NCBI GenBank assembly: GCA_021234155.1
Contig: JAJEKV010000091.1
Span: 1-64,000 of the forward strand
DNA from: Isoetes taiwanensis
Taxonomy: Eukaryota; Streptophyta; Lycopodiopsida; Isoetales; Isoetaceae
Length of the DNA: 64,000 nucleotides
Direction of reading: 5' to 3'
The translations under genes and the position numbers were made by a program. The notes under the pieces were generated by a model that saw only the letters and a program-made list of their open reading frames with translations, was not told the DNA's origin and did not search any database. This document shows, one piece after another, positions 1-13,077 of this stretch; the first letter of the stretch is position 1, and each line of letters starts with the position of its first letter.

Positions 1-3000
1 GCAAAAAGAAAAAAGTATTACATGCGATACTCCCTCACTCAATACCTTCTTGAAATTTGAAAGTCTGGATTCATATTTAGGACATGACCTTTGAAGTAAT
101 CAATAGCTTTTTCCAAGGAACTTCATAATCAAACATATTATTTTGAGATTCTTATTACGATTAAAAAAGGATTTAAGCCTAAAATAGTTTGCTTAAGATA
201 TACACATATCTCATGCGTTTGTAGCTCGATGGATAAAGCGTCTGTTTCCTAAGCGAGAAGGTCACATGTTCGACCCATGTCTAAAGCGTTTAAAAAGAAT
301 TCACATTAACGTCTTTGACAAACAAAAAAAAAAAAGAGTATTACATGCGATACTCCACTCAATACCTTCTTGAAATTTGAAAGCTTTGGATTCATATTTA
401 GGACATGACCTTTGAAGTAATCAATAGCTTTTTCTAAGGAACTTCATCAAGCAGATTATTTTGAGATTCTTATTACGATTTTGCAAGGATTTAAGCCTAA
501 AATAGTTTGCTTGAGATATATGCATGCCTCATGCGTTTGTTCGAGTGGATAAGCGTCTGTTTCCTAAGCGAGAAGGTCACATGTTCGACCCATGTCTAAC
601 AGCGTTTAAAAAAAACATTAACGTCTTTGACAAGCAAAAAAAAAAGTATTACATGCGATACTCCACTCAATACCTTCTTGAAATTTGAAAGCCTGGATTC
701 ATATTTAGGACATGACCTTTGAAGTAATCAATAGCTTTTTCCAAGGAACTTCATAATCAAACTTTTGCATTATTTTGAGATTCTTATTTCCGATGATGAT
801 TTGCAAAGGATTTAAGCCTAAAATAGTTTGCTAAAGATATACACATGCCTCATGCGTTTGTAGCTCAATGGATAGGCGTCTGTTTCCTAAGAAGAAGGTC
901 ACATGTTTGACCCATGTCTAGCGTTTAAAAGAGAATTCACATTAACGTCTTTGACAAGCAAAAAAAAAGAGTATTACATGCGATACTCCACTCAATACCT
1001 TCTTGAAATTTGAAAGCTTTGGATTCATATTTAGGACATGACCTTTGAAGTAATCAATAGCTTTTTTCTAAGGAACTTCATAATCAAACAGATTATTTTG
1101 AGATTCTTATTACGATGATTTTGCAAGGATTTAAGCCTAAAATAGTTTGCTTGAGATATATACATATATCTCATGCGTTTGTAGCTTATTTGGATAGAGC
1201 GTCTGTTTCCTGAGAAGGTCACATGACCCATGTTTGACCCATGTCTAATTTTAAAAAAATTCACACGTGCGTCTTTGACAAGCAAAAAAAAAAAAAGTAT
1301 TACATGCGATACTCCACTCAATACCTTCTTGAAATTTGTTTTTTCGGATTTATATTTAGGACATGACTTTGAAAGTAATCAAAAGCTTTTGACAAGACCT
1401 TTGAAATAATCTTTTTGAATCCTTTTTTTTTTTGAAACCTTCATCATCTTTTCCATAACTTCAACTTAGATTATTTTGAGATTCTTATTACGATGATTGC
1501 AAGGATTTAAGCCTAAAATAGTTTGCTTAAGATATATGCATGCCTCATGCGTTTGTAGAAAATGGATAGAAGCGTCTGTTTTCCTAAGCGAGAAGGTCAC
1601 ATGTTCGACCCATGTCTAATGCGTTTTAAATGGAATTCAACATTAATGTCTTTGACAAGCAAAAAAAAAAAAGATTATTACATGCGATACTCCACTCAAT
1701 ACCTTCTTGAAATTTGAAAGCTTTGGATTCATATTTAGGACATGACCTTTGAAGTAATCAATAGCTTTTTCCAAGGAACTTCATAATCAAAGCAGATTAT
1801 TTTGAGATTTTTATTACGATGACTGCAAGGACTTAAGCCTAAAATAGTTTGCTTAAGATATACACATGCCTCATGCGTTTGTAGCTTTCGTGGATAGGCG
1901 TCTGTTTTCCTAAGCGAGAAGGTCACATGTTCGACCCATGTCTCTTTAGCGTTTAAAAGAATTCACATTAGCGTCTTTGACAAGCAAAAAGAAAAAAAGT
2001 ATTACATGCGATACTCCACTCAATACCTTCTTGAAATTTGAAAGCACTGGATTTGTATTTAGGACATGACCTTTGAAGTAATCAATAGCTTTTTCTAAGG
2101 AACTTCATAATCAAAGCAGATTATTTTGAGATTCTTATTACGATGACTGCAAGGATTTAAGCCTAAAATAGTTTGCTTGAGATATATGCATGCCTCATGC
2201 CATTTGTAGCTCGATTGGATGGATAAGTCTGTTTCCTAAGCGAGAAGGTCACATGTTAAAACCCATGTCTAGCGTTTAAAAGAATTCACATTAACGTCTT
2301 TGACAAAAAAAAAAAAAAAAGTATTACATGCGATACTCCACTCAATACCTTCTTGAAATTTGAGCACTGGATTATTTATTTAGGACATGACCTTTGAAGT
2401 AATCAATAGCTTTTTCAAAGGAACTGTATAATCAAACAGATTATTTTGAGATTCTTATTCGATGACTTTTGCAAGGATTTAAGCCTAAAAAGTTTGCTTA
2501 AGATATATGCACATATCTCATCGTTTGTAGCTCGATGGTGGATAGGCGTCTATTTCTAAAGAAGGTCACATGTTGACCCATGTCTACTTGGCGTTTAAAA
2601 AGAATTCACATTAACGTCTTTGACAAGCAAAAAAAAAAAAGTATTACATGCGATACTCCACTCAATACCTTCTTGAAATTTGAAAAGATTCATATTTAGG
2701 ACATGACCTTTGAAGTAATCAATAGCTTTTTCCAAGGAACTGTATAATCAAACAAATTATTTTGAGATTCTTATTACGATGATATTTTGCGCAAGGATTT
2801 AAGCCTAAAATAGTTTTGCTTAAGATATACACATGCCTCATGCGTTTGTAGCTCGCTCGATGGATAGGCGTCTGTTTCCTAAGCGAGAAGGTCACATGTT
2901 CGACCCATGTCTATGCGTTTAAAAAGAATTCACATTAACGTCGTCTTTGACAAGCAAAAAGAAAAGAGTATTACATGCGATACTCCACTCAATACCTTCT

Positions 3001-3520
3001 TGAAATTTGAAAGCACGGATTATGTATTTAGGACATGACCTTTGAAGTAATCAATAGCTTTTTCTAAGGAACTTCATAATCAAATGTCATTATTTTTGAG
3101 ATTCTTATTACATTATGATTGCAAGGATTTAAGCCTAAAATAGTTTGCTTGAGATATATGCATGCCTCATCGTTTGTAGCTCGATGGATAGGCGTCTGTT
3201 TCCTAAAGGTGAAGGTCACATGTTCGACCCATGTCTTTTTGGCGTTTAAAAAAATTCATTATTACGTCTTTGACAAGCAAAAGAAAAAGTATTACATGCG
3301 ATACTCCACTCAATACCTTCTTTGAAATTTGAAATTTGATACCTTCTTTTAAATCCGTTCATATTTAGGACATGAATCCCCAATTTAATCAATAGCTTTT
3401 TCTAAGGAACTTCATAATCAAAGCAGATTATGTTTCTTTTATTCACGATGAAGATTGTGCAAGGATTCATATTTAAGCCTAAAATAGTTTGCTTGAGATA
3501 TAAATATGCCTCATGTTTTC
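1..3520 (+). repeat. tRNA-Arg satellite array, damaged copies
   Basis: About ten monomers are present, with tRNA-like segments starting near 215, 533, 854, 1175, 1549, 1875, 2199, 2520, 2842 and 3168. None folds cleanly as written. The D arm usually reads CGATGG instead of CAGTGG. The anticodon arm often reads GCGAGA instead of GCAGA, which leaves a one-base bulge. The 3' acceptor carries extra or missing bases, such as AACAGCG or AAGCG. Conserved non-tRNA words remain nearly perfect. Short apparent open frames across units are repeat shadows. Confidence 0.85.
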
Positions 3521-3870
3521 CCCAAATTTTAAAAAAGAATCTTTGGATAGATTCATTTTGAATGTTTCCTCAAAAGGTCACATGTTACCCATCATATTTA
3601 GGTCAATACCTTAAAGAATTCAAGTTAATGTCTTTAAAAAAATTATTATTACTGATACAAGGATTTAAGCCCTTAAATAATTTATAAAAATATCATATTT
3701 GAAATTAATCAAGGACTTTGCTTTAAATGGTTTCCTCAAAGAAGCAAATATAACTAAAATGTTTTTCGTTTCAAATTTAAAAACAATATCAAAATATCAC
3801 CTTCCATGTTCCTTTGCATCAAATTGGATTCTTCTCAATTTTAAAATTGAAAAAGCCTAAATTTTGGATC
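3521..3870. repeat. Degenerate satellite remnant
   Basis: AT-rich sequence with scattered satellite words such as GGATTTAAGCC and GGTCACATGTT but no aligned monomer and no tRNA fold. No gene was seen. Confidence 0.55.
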
Positions 3871-5345
3871 TTTGACAAGCAAAAAGAAAAGAGTATTACA
3901 TTTTACTCCACTCAATACCTTCTTGAAATTTGAAGCTTGTGGATTTGTATTTAGGACATGACCTTTGAAGTAATCAATAGCTTTTTCTAAGGAACTTCAT
4001 AACCAAACAAATTATTTTGAGATTCTTAAGGCGATTTGCAAGGATTTAAGCCTAAAATAGTTTGCTTGAGATATACATGCCTCATGTGTTTGTAGCTCGG
4101 TGGATAGAGATGCGTCTGTTTCCTATGCGAGAAGGTCACATGTTAGGACCCATGTCTAAAGCGTTTAAAGAGAATTCACATTAACGTCTTTGACAAGCAA
4201 AAAAAAAGTATTACATGCGATACTCCACTCAATACCTTCTTGAAATTTGAAAAGCACGGATTTAAAGTATTTAGGACATGACCTTTGAAGTAATCAATAG
4301 CTTTTTCTAAGGAACTTCATAACCAAACAGATTATTTTGAGATTCTTATTCACGATGACTTTAAAAAAAATAAAAGATATATGCATATCTCATCGTTTGT
4401 AGCTAAATGGATAGAGCGTCTGTTTCTAAGCAATTGAAGGTCACATGTTAGACCCATGTCTAAGCGTTTAAAAGAGAATTCACATTAACGTCTTTGACAA
4501 GCAAAAGAAAAAGAGTATTACATGCGATACTCCACTCAATACCTTCTTGAAATTTGAAAGCTTTGGATTCATATTTGGGACATGACCTTTGAAGTAATCA
4601 ATAGCTTTTTCCAAGGAACTTCATAATCAAACAGATTATTTTGAGATTCTTATTTTGATGACGCAAGGATTTAAGCCTAAAATAGTTTGCTTAAGATATA
4701 TACATATCCTCATCGTTTGTAGCTCATGGATAAAGCATCTGTTTCCTAAGCGAGAAGGTCACATGTTCGACCCATGTCTAAGCGTTTAAAAAGAATTCAC
4801 ATTAACATCTTTGACAAGCAAAAAGAAAAGAGTATTACATGCGATACTCCACTCAATACCTTCTTGAAATTTGAAAGCGGATTCATATTTAGGACATGAC
4901 CTTTGAAGTAATCAATAGCTTTTCTTAAGAACTTCATTTTCCATTATTTTGAGATTCTTATTACGATCGATATTTGCAAGGATTTAAGCCTAAAATAGTT
5001 TGCTTGAGATATATGCATGCCTCATGCGTTTTTTAGCTCGATGGATAGAGCGTCTGTTTCCTAAGAGAAGGTCACATGTTTGACCCATGTCTAACGCGTT
5101 TAAAGAATTTCAATTCAGTTAACGTCTTTGACAAGCAAAAAGAAAAGAGTATTACATGCGATACTCCACTCAATACCTTCTTGAAATTTGAAAGCCCTGG
5201 ATTCATATTTAGGACATGACCTTTGAAGTAATCAATAGCTTTTTCCAAGGAACTTCATAATCAAAGCAGTTATTTTGAGATTCTTATTACGATGGAAAGC
5301 AAGGATTTAAGCCTAAAATAGTTTGCTTGAGATATAATGCATGCA
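3871..5345 (+). repeat. tRNA-Arg satellite array, damaged copies
   Basis: Four to five recognisable monomers at about 318-bp spacing. The tRNA-like segments have altered D arms (CGGTGG, AAATGG, CGATGG) and altered anticodon arms. No intact tRNA was found. Confidence 0.8.
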
Positions 5346-5860
5346 AAATCTTTATGCCTCTTTTGTAGTTTTGCGTTCTATTCCTATGGATTCCATGGGA
5401 ATGAATAGTTTAAATGGCATTCGTTTGAAAAAATTAATAGTTTAACCTTCTTGAAATTTCATGTGGATTGTAAAACAAACATTTGAAGTAATCAATAAAT
5501 TTTTCTGGAATCCGTGGAAAGAGATTCATAGGGAATATGTTTTTTGCATGTCTCAAAAAAAAAAATTTTATTTTATTAGTCAATCACAGGATCAAATATT
5601 TTGCTTAAGATATATCAATCCTTGTTTAAAATGAGCTGGAAAAATCTGTTTCCTAATGATTTTGAAATAATCACATGTTAGACCCATGTCTGAATGCATT
5701 TAGCTTCATTAATTCACTTTGCTTTCTTTGACAAGCAAAAAAAATAAACATCCTTCTCAATTTGAAAAAAAGGATTTTGGCTTATTAAGGACATGACCTT
5801 TTTAATCAATGCTTTTTTGGGCACCAATCAAAGCAGTTTATTTTGAGATTCTTATTAGAT
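5346..5860. repeat. Degenerate satellite remnant
   Basis: Fragments of the monomer, such as GAAGTAATCAATA and GACAAGCAAAAA, are separated by unrelated AT-rich sequence. No tRNA fold or gene was seen. Confidence 0.5.
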
Positions 5861-6990
5861 ACGCAAGGATTTAAGCCTAAAATAGTTTGCTTGAGATATA
5901 CATATAAGCTCGATGGATAGAGCGTCGTTTTCTAAAAGTAAGGTCACATGTTCGAACCCATGTCTTTTGAATTTAAAAAAAGATTCAACACATTCTTTGA
6001 CAAGCAAACAAAAGAAAAAGTATTACATGCGATACTCCACTCAATACCTTCTTGAAATTTGAAAGCGGATTTGTATTTAGGACATGACCTTTGAAGTAAT
6101 CAATAGCTTTTTCAAGGAACTTCATAATCAAACAGATTATTTTGAGATTCTTATTACGATGATTTGCAAGGATTTAAGCCTAAAATAGTTTGCTTGAGAT
6201 ATATGCATGCCTCATCGTTTGTAGCTTCTTAGTGGATAGAAGCGTCTGTTTCCTAAGCGAGAAGGTCACATGTTCGACCCATGTCTAGGCGTTTAAAAAG
6301 AATTCACATTAATGTCTTTGACAAGCAAAAGAAAAGAGTATTACATGCGATACTCCACTCAATATACACGGATTTGTATTTAGGACATGACCTTTGATAA
6401 AGTAATCAATAGCTTTTTTTCTAAGGAACTTCATAACCAAACAATTATTTTTGAGATTCTTATTAATGATATTTGCAAGGATTTAAGGAAAAAAACTAGT
6501 TTAAGATATATACATTTAATGGTTCGTGTTTTTGAGATATGGTCGATGGATAGAATCGTCTATTTCCTAAGCATGAAGGTCAAATGTTCGACCCATGTCT
6601 ATCGCGTTTAAAGAGAATTCACATTAATGTTAATGTCTTTGACAAGCAAAAAAAAAAAATTATTACAAAACGATACTCCACTCAATACCTTCTTGAAATT
6701 TAAAGCCTTGGATTCATATTTAGGACATGATCTTTGTCTTAATCAATAGCTTTTTCTAAGGAACTTCATAATCAAAGCAATTATTTTGAGATTCTTATTA
6801 CGATCTCACCAAGGATTTTAAAATAGTTTGCTTGAGATTGCATGCCTCTTGTTTCAAGTTTCTCTTTGGATAAATTTTGTTTCCTATGAGAAGGAAATGT
6901 TCGACCCAATCTTTAAAACAATTCAGTTTAATGTCTTTGGACAAGCAAAAAGAAAAGGGACATTATTACATCGATACTCCCTCAATACCT
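5861..6990 (+). repeat. tRNA-Arg satellite array, damaged copies
   Basis: Monomers are recognisable, with tRNA-like segments near 5905, 6215 and 6530. All are disrupted in the D and anticodon arms. The monomer with its tRNA segment near 6215 is the best preserved of this group. Confidence 0.75.
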
Positions 6991-7320
6991 TCTTAAAATT
7001 TTATCTAATGGGTTTGCGAAATTTGACATAGAGCTTTTTCCTTTAATCAATAAGCTTTTTCGACCCGTATGTTCAAGCAAGCGTTTGTTGAAAATTCCAT
7101 TAATGTCTTTGATTTCTTCAAAAATTTATTACCAAGGCATATTTCAATACCTTCTTGAAATTTCTGTTTCCTGGATTCATTTAGGACATTCTTTGAAGTA
7201 ATCAATAGCTTTTTCCAAAAAAGGAACTTATAATCAATAAATGTTTTAAGCCTTCTTATTCATAGATTTTTCAAAATATAGAAAAGGATTATAACAAAAA
7301 GATATTACCTTGATATACTT
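6991..7320. repeat. Degenerate satellite remnant
   Basis: Short satellite words sit in scrambled order in AT-rich sequence. No gene was seen. Confidence 0.5.
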
Positions 7321-9060
7321 ATTCATTTATTTGCAATGCGATTTAAGCCTAAAAGACTTTGTTTAAGATATGATATATCTTTCCCTCATGCGTTTGTAGC
7401 TCAATGGATGGTCCCCATTTGTCGAGAAGGTCATATGTTGAAAATGTCTAGCAGCGTTTAAAGAATTCAACATGCGTCTGAAACACCCAAAAGAAAAGTT
7501 TTACATGCGATACTCCACTCAATACCTTCTTGAAATTTTGCTTTGGATTAGTATTTAGGACATGACCTTTGAAGTAATCAATAGCTTTTTCAAGGAACTT
7601 CATAACCAAAACAGATTATTTTGAGATTCTTATTACGATATTTGCAAGGATTTAAGCCTAAAATAGTTTGCTTGAGATATATGCATGCCTCATCGTTTGT
7701 AGCTCGATGGATAGAAGCGTCATTTTTAAACGAGAAGGTCATATTCGACCCATGTAAATCGTTTAAATGGCATTCAAGTTAATTTACGTTTGACAAGCAA
7801 AAAGCATTATTACATGCGATACTCCCCTCAATACCTTCTTGAAATTTGAAAGCTTTGGATTCATATTTAGGACATGACCTTTGAAGTAATCAATAGCTTT
7901 TTCAAGGATATTTCATAATCAAGCAGTTATTTTGAGATTCTTGGAAGTCAAAATTTAGAAAGGATTTAAGCCTAAAATAGTTTGCTTAAGATATATACAT
8001 GCCTCATCTCGTTTCCTTTTCGATGGATAATTTTTTTTAAATAAGCATAAAAAAAAGCCCATTATCAAGACCCATGTCAATTTCGGAAATTATAGTCTTT
8101 TTACAAAGCAAAGAAAAAGGTAAGATATTACATACTCCCTCAATACCTTCTTGAAATTTGAATCTCCTTTGGATTAAAATATTTAGGACATGACCTTTGA
8201 AAATAATCAATTCAATTCAACCAAAAATCAAGCAGTTAATTTTGAGATTCTTATTCACGATGGAAAGGATTTAAGCCTAAAATAGTTTGCTTAAGATATA
8301 TGCATGCCTCATCGTTTGTAGCTCGATGGATAAGCGTCTTTATTTTGAAAAAGGTCATATGTCGACCCATGTCTAAGCGTTTAAAAAAATTCACATTTTG
8401 TCTTTTTAATGTCTTTACATCCTCCCTCAATACCTTCTTGAAATTTGAAAGCTTGGATTCAATTTGGGACTATGACCAAAAGTAATCAATAGCTTTTTGA
8501 ATTCACAATATATTTTGAGATTCTTATGGATGGGATCTTTGAGGATTTAAGCCTAAAATACTATGCTTAAGATATCCCTCATGTGTTTTGCCATATGGAT
8601 ATATCTTTTTATTTTTTGGAACAAGAATGAAAAGCATTTAAAAGGAATTCAAGTAAGTCTTTTTTGACAAGCAAAAAAAAAATATTACATCGATACTCCC
8701 TCAATACCTTCTTGAAATTTGAGGATTCATTTTTTAGGACAGCCCTTTGAAGTAATCAATAGCTTTTTGACCTTTGAATAATCAAGCAGTTTTTTGAGAT
8801 TCTTATTAACAAGGATTTAAGCCTAAAATACTAGGTTTAAGATATGGATATATGCCTCAAAGCTCAATGGATAAGATGACGTTTTCTTACAAGAAGGTCA
8901 CATGTTCGACCCATGTCTAAGCAGCGTTTAAAAAGAATTCACATTAAATGTCTTTGACAATCAAAAAAAAAAAAGTATTACATGCGATACTCCACTCAAT
9001 ACCTTCTTGAAATTTGGGTTTCCAGAATTTAATGACCTTTGAAGTAATCAATAGCTTTTA
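7321..9060 (+). repeat. tRNA-Arg satellite array, strongly damaged
   Basis: About five monomers can be followed through CTCAATACCTTCTTG and TTAAGCCTAAAATAG. The tRNA segments are mostly unrecognisable apart from GTAGCTC and GACCCATGTCT pieces near 7700, 8310 and 8870. Confidence 0.7.
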
Positions 9061-11130
9061 AAGGAACTTCAAAATTTTCAATACCTTTGCAATTCTTCAA
9101 TCAAATAGTTTTTGAGATTCTTAATACAGGTGTTCAAAGCCTCCTTGCTCAAAGCAAACTTAGAAGGCAATAGTTTTCAATAGCAAGATATAAAAATGGT
9201 GCTTCTCTTTGTTTCAGGCTTTTCAAGTTTACTTGACATTTTCAAAAAAGCAAAGAAAGAAACGTCTTTATTACATTGAAAAAAACTCAATATTCTTCTT
9301 GATACTGGAAATTTTTTTTAATTCAAAATGAGTGCATTTTCAAAAAACATTATTTGGACATGACCTTTGAAGTATAATCAAAGCTTTTTATTTCAAAGGA
9401 CTGGAGAAAAGGAAAATGAAAGGCCAAAAAGGACTTAAGTTAAAATGGATGAAGTACCAAAGATTCTTTTTTTAAAAAAGTTTAAGATTCAAAATGTTTG
9501 TTTAAAAGAATTTGCGTAAACTAAGGCCAAAAGCAAAAAAAGACCCATTTTACTCCACTCAATACCTTCTTGAAATTTGAAATTCAAAATTTAGGACATG
9601 ACATCAATTTTGAAATCAATAGCAAATTACTTGTTCTTCACAATGATAATCACCTTTAAGCCAAAAATAGTGAGAATAAATGATTCTTATTTGGATTGGA
9701 GCGTCACATTTCCTTTAAGAATCAATGTTAAAAGTTTAAAGAACTTTGAAAAATGATGCAAATCCTCAAAAAAGTCAAATATGTTTGACATCATTTTTTC
9801 TTTGAAGAACCTTGATGGATAAACATGTTCATGTTTGAAAGCTTTGGAAAAAGGAATCTGTGCTAACACAAAAAAATGGTGACCCATGTCAACCAGCGTT
9901 TAAAAAATGCATTTGGATGCGTCTTTGGGATCAAGGAATAATATAAAAAATGAACATCACTAAAAATACCTTCTTGAAATTTGAAATCACAAGATTAGTT
10001 TTGGGGACATGACCTTTGAAGTAATCAATAGCTTTTTAAGGAACTTATGTTTGGCAAACCAAGCAGTTATTTTTGAGATCTCCAAAATTTAAGCCTAAAA
10101 TAGTTTGCTTGAGATATAAACATGCCTCATCTTTGTACATGGGGTGGATGAAGCGAGAATGGATAAGTTGTTTGATTTTCACCTCATTTGAAGGACTTTT
10201 TCCCATAATCTAAAAGCGCTTTTTCCTTGGAAAATTCAATGCTTAACGTCTTGAACAAAAATCTTTTGAAGTTTCTTACATTCAACTTCATTTACTTCAC
10301 TCAATACTTTGGCATTTGAAATTTGAAACATAAACCTAAATGTTTTAGGACATGTCCTTTGAAAGTTTCAAAAGGGATGAATATGGCTTTAATACCAAGG
10401 AATGTTTAATTGTTTTTTAAAATTATGTTGAGATTACTATATAACGTGACTTCACTCAACCAAAGGATTTAAGCCTAAAAATTACTTTATAAAAGAGGTC
10501 ATATGGAAAAATGCATGGGAAATTTGTTAAATTCCAATTGGATAAGCTTTAAAATAGAATTATTTGGACGAGGTGAATATTGACATATTTGACCAAACAA
10601 GATTTGGTGCATCAAATTAAAAAGTTTAAAATGGAAATAATGAGAACATCAGAGTCTTTGATTCATGTGTTTGGCCAAAAAGGAATTACATGCGATACTC
10701 CACTCAATACCTTCTTGAAAATTTGAAAGTTTGGATTCATATTTAGGACATGACCTTTTAATCAATAGCTTTCTAAGGAACTTCATAATCAAAAAGAGGA
10801 AATATTTTGAGATTCAAATTTTGACCACTTGAAGTTTGGAAAGAGTATATTCAAAACCTCAAAATTTTGCATTCAAGATTTAGGCAAATTTGCGATACGC
10901 TCACTCAATTTTAAACATGAAAGGTTTTCTTGAAACCAATTCACATTTAGGACATTCTTTGGTCCTACAAGCAATTTTAATCCTTAGCGTTCAAGCAAAA
11001 GGACATTATTTTAAAAAAAATACATTCCATTTATTTTGATGGCTTTAAAGGGAATTCAATTGGGAATTATTGATCTTTTAAAGGGAAAAGTTATATGCAT
11101 GATATCACATTTGCTTGAGATATAAATTCG
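9061..11130. repeat. Very degenerate satellite island
   Basis: A long AT-rich stretch where satellite words recur out of register and mixed with unrelated sequence. Copies of TACCTTCTTGAAATTTG occur near 9565, 9968 and 10707. There is no tRNA fold and no convincing open frame. It may be old decayed array or a poorly resolved consensus. Confidence 0.5.
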
Positions 11131-11768
11131 TTGCCTCATTGGATTGAAGCGTCATTTCCTTCTTGAGAAGGTCACATGTTGAAAGGGATGTCTCTAAAGC
11201 GTTTAAAAGAATTCAAGATTCATGAGTCTTTGACAAAGCAAAAAAAAAAAGTATTACATCAATACTCCCTCAATACCTTCTTGAAATTTGAAAAAGCTGG
11301 ATTTGTATTTAGGACATGACCTTTGAAGTAATCAATAGCTTTTTCTAAGGAACTTCATAACTTCAAACAGATTATTTTGAGATTCTTATTACGATATTTT
11401 GCAAGGATTTAAGCCTAAAATAGTTTGCTTGAGATATATGCATGCCTCATGCGTTTGTAGCTCGGTGGATAAGCGTCTGTTTCCTAAGAAAGAAGGTCAC
11501 ATGTTCGACCCATGTCTAAGCAGCGTTTAAAAGAATTCACATTAATGTCTTTGACAAGCAAAAAGAAAAGAGTATTACATGCGATACTCCACTCAATACC
11601 TTCTTGAAATTTGAAAGCCTGGATTCATATTTAGGACATGACCTTTGAAGTAATCAATAGCTTTTTCAAGGAACTTCATAACCAAACAGATTATTTTGAG
11701 ATTCTTATTACGATGACTGCAAGGATTTAAGCCTAAAATAGTTTGCTTAAGATATACACATATCTCAT

Positions 11769-11841
11769 GCGTTTGTAGCTCAGTGGATAGAGCGTCTGTT
11801 TCCTAAGCAGAAGGTCACATGTTCGACCCATGTCTAACGCG
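11769..11841 (+). tRNA. tRNA-Arg-CCT: tRNA-Arg (CCU), intact
   Basis: Letter-identical to the 73-nt reference copy at 61025, with all stems, A box, B box and anticodon CCT. The upstream flank is mixed: a TAAAATAG segment followed by ACACATATCTC. It is the leftmost intact copy in the window. Confidence 0.92.
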
Positions 11842-12085
11842 TTTAAAGAGATTCACATTAACGTCTTTGACAAGCAAAAAGAAAAGAGTATTACATGCGA
11901 TACTCCACTCAATACCTTCTTGAAATTTGAAAGCCTGGATTCATATTTAGGACATGACCTTTGAAGTAATCAATAGCTTTTTCCAAGGAACTGTATAATC
12001 AAACAGATTATGTTGAGATTCTTATTACGATGACTGCAAGGATTTAAGCCTAAAATAGTTTGCTTGAGATATATGCATGCCTCAT

Positions 12086-12158
12086 GCGTTTGTAGCTCAG
12101 TGGATAGAGCGTCTGTTTCCTAAGCAGAAGGTCACATGTTCGACCCATGTCTAATGCG
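12086..12158 (+). tRNA. tRNA-Arg-CCT: tRNA-Arg (CCU), near-identical
   Basis: One difference from the reference: C70 is T, so the third acceptor pair becomes a G-U wobble. Everything else, including both promoter boxes, is unchanged. Flank type A. Confidence 0.9.
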
Positions 12159-12403
12159 TTTAAATGGCATTCAATTTAACGTCTTTGACAAGCAAAAAGA
12201 AAAGAGTATTACATGCGATACTCCACTCAATACCTTCTTGAAATTTGAAAGTCTGGATTCATATTTAGGACATGACCTTTGAAGTAATCAATAGCTTTTT
12301 CCAAGGAACTGTATAATCAAACAGATTATGTTGAGATTCTTATTACGATGACTGCAAGGATTTAAGCCTAAAATAGTTTGCTTGAGATATATGCATGCCT
12401 CAT

Positions 12404-12476
12404 GCGTTTGTAGCTCAGTGGATAGAGCGTCTGTTTCCTAAGCAGAAGGTCACATGTTCGACCCATGTCTAACGCG
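12404..12476 (+). tRNA. tRNA-Arg-CCT: tRNA-Arg (CCU), intact
   Basis: Letter-identical to the reference tRNA. Flank type A. It starts 318 bp after the previous copy. Confidence 0.92.
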
Positions 12477-13004
12477 TTTAAAAAGAATTCAAGTTAAACG
12501 TCTTTGACAAGCAAAAGAAAAGAGTATTACATGCGATACTCCACTCAATACCTTCTTGAAATTTGAAAGCCTGGATTCATATTTAGGACATGACCTTTGA
12601 AGTAATCAATAGCTTTTTCTAAGGAACTTCATAATCAAACAGATTATTTTGAGATTCTTATTACGATGACTGCAAGGATTTAAGCCTAAAATAGTTTGCT
12701 TGAGATATATGCATGCCTCATGCGTTTGTAGCTCGATGGATAAAGCGTCTGTTTCCTAAGCGAGAAGGTCACATGTTCGACCCATGTCTAACAGCGTTTA
12801 AAAGAATTCACATTAACGTCTTTGACAAGCAAAAAGAAAAGAGTATTACATATGATACTCCACTCAATACCTTCTTGAAATTTGAAAGCCTGGATTCATA
12901 TTTAGGACATGACCTTTGAAGTAATCAATAGCTTTTTCCCTTATTACGATGACTGCAAGGACTTAAGCCTAAAAGACTATGCTTAAGATATACACATATC
13001 TCAT

Positions 13005-13077
13005 GCGTTTGTAGCTCAGTGGATAGAGCGTCTGTTTCCTAAGCAGAAGGTCACATGTTCGACCCATGTCTAACGCG
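13005..13077 (+). tRNA. tRNA-Arg-CCT: tRNA-Arg (CCU), intact, B-type flank
   Basis: Letter-identical to the reference tRNA, preceded by the B-type flank (GGACTTAAGCC, AAAGACTATGC, ACACATATCTC). It sits in a shortened unit that lost part of the spacer. Confidence 0.92.

Noticed and set aside
1031-1321. Minus-strand open frame of 96 codons in the satellite, with similar frames across the array
   Set aside because: It spans the tRNA and spacer of one monomer, related frames appear wherever indels happen to keep a frame open, and there is no protein motif. These are repeat shadows.
12713-12919. Plus-strand frames beginning in the tRNA (MPHAFVARWI-like) at 12,713, 20,863, 23,340 and elsewhere
   Set aside because: They translate the tRNA gene and spacer. 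Frame length depends on indels and no codon-level conservation is visible.
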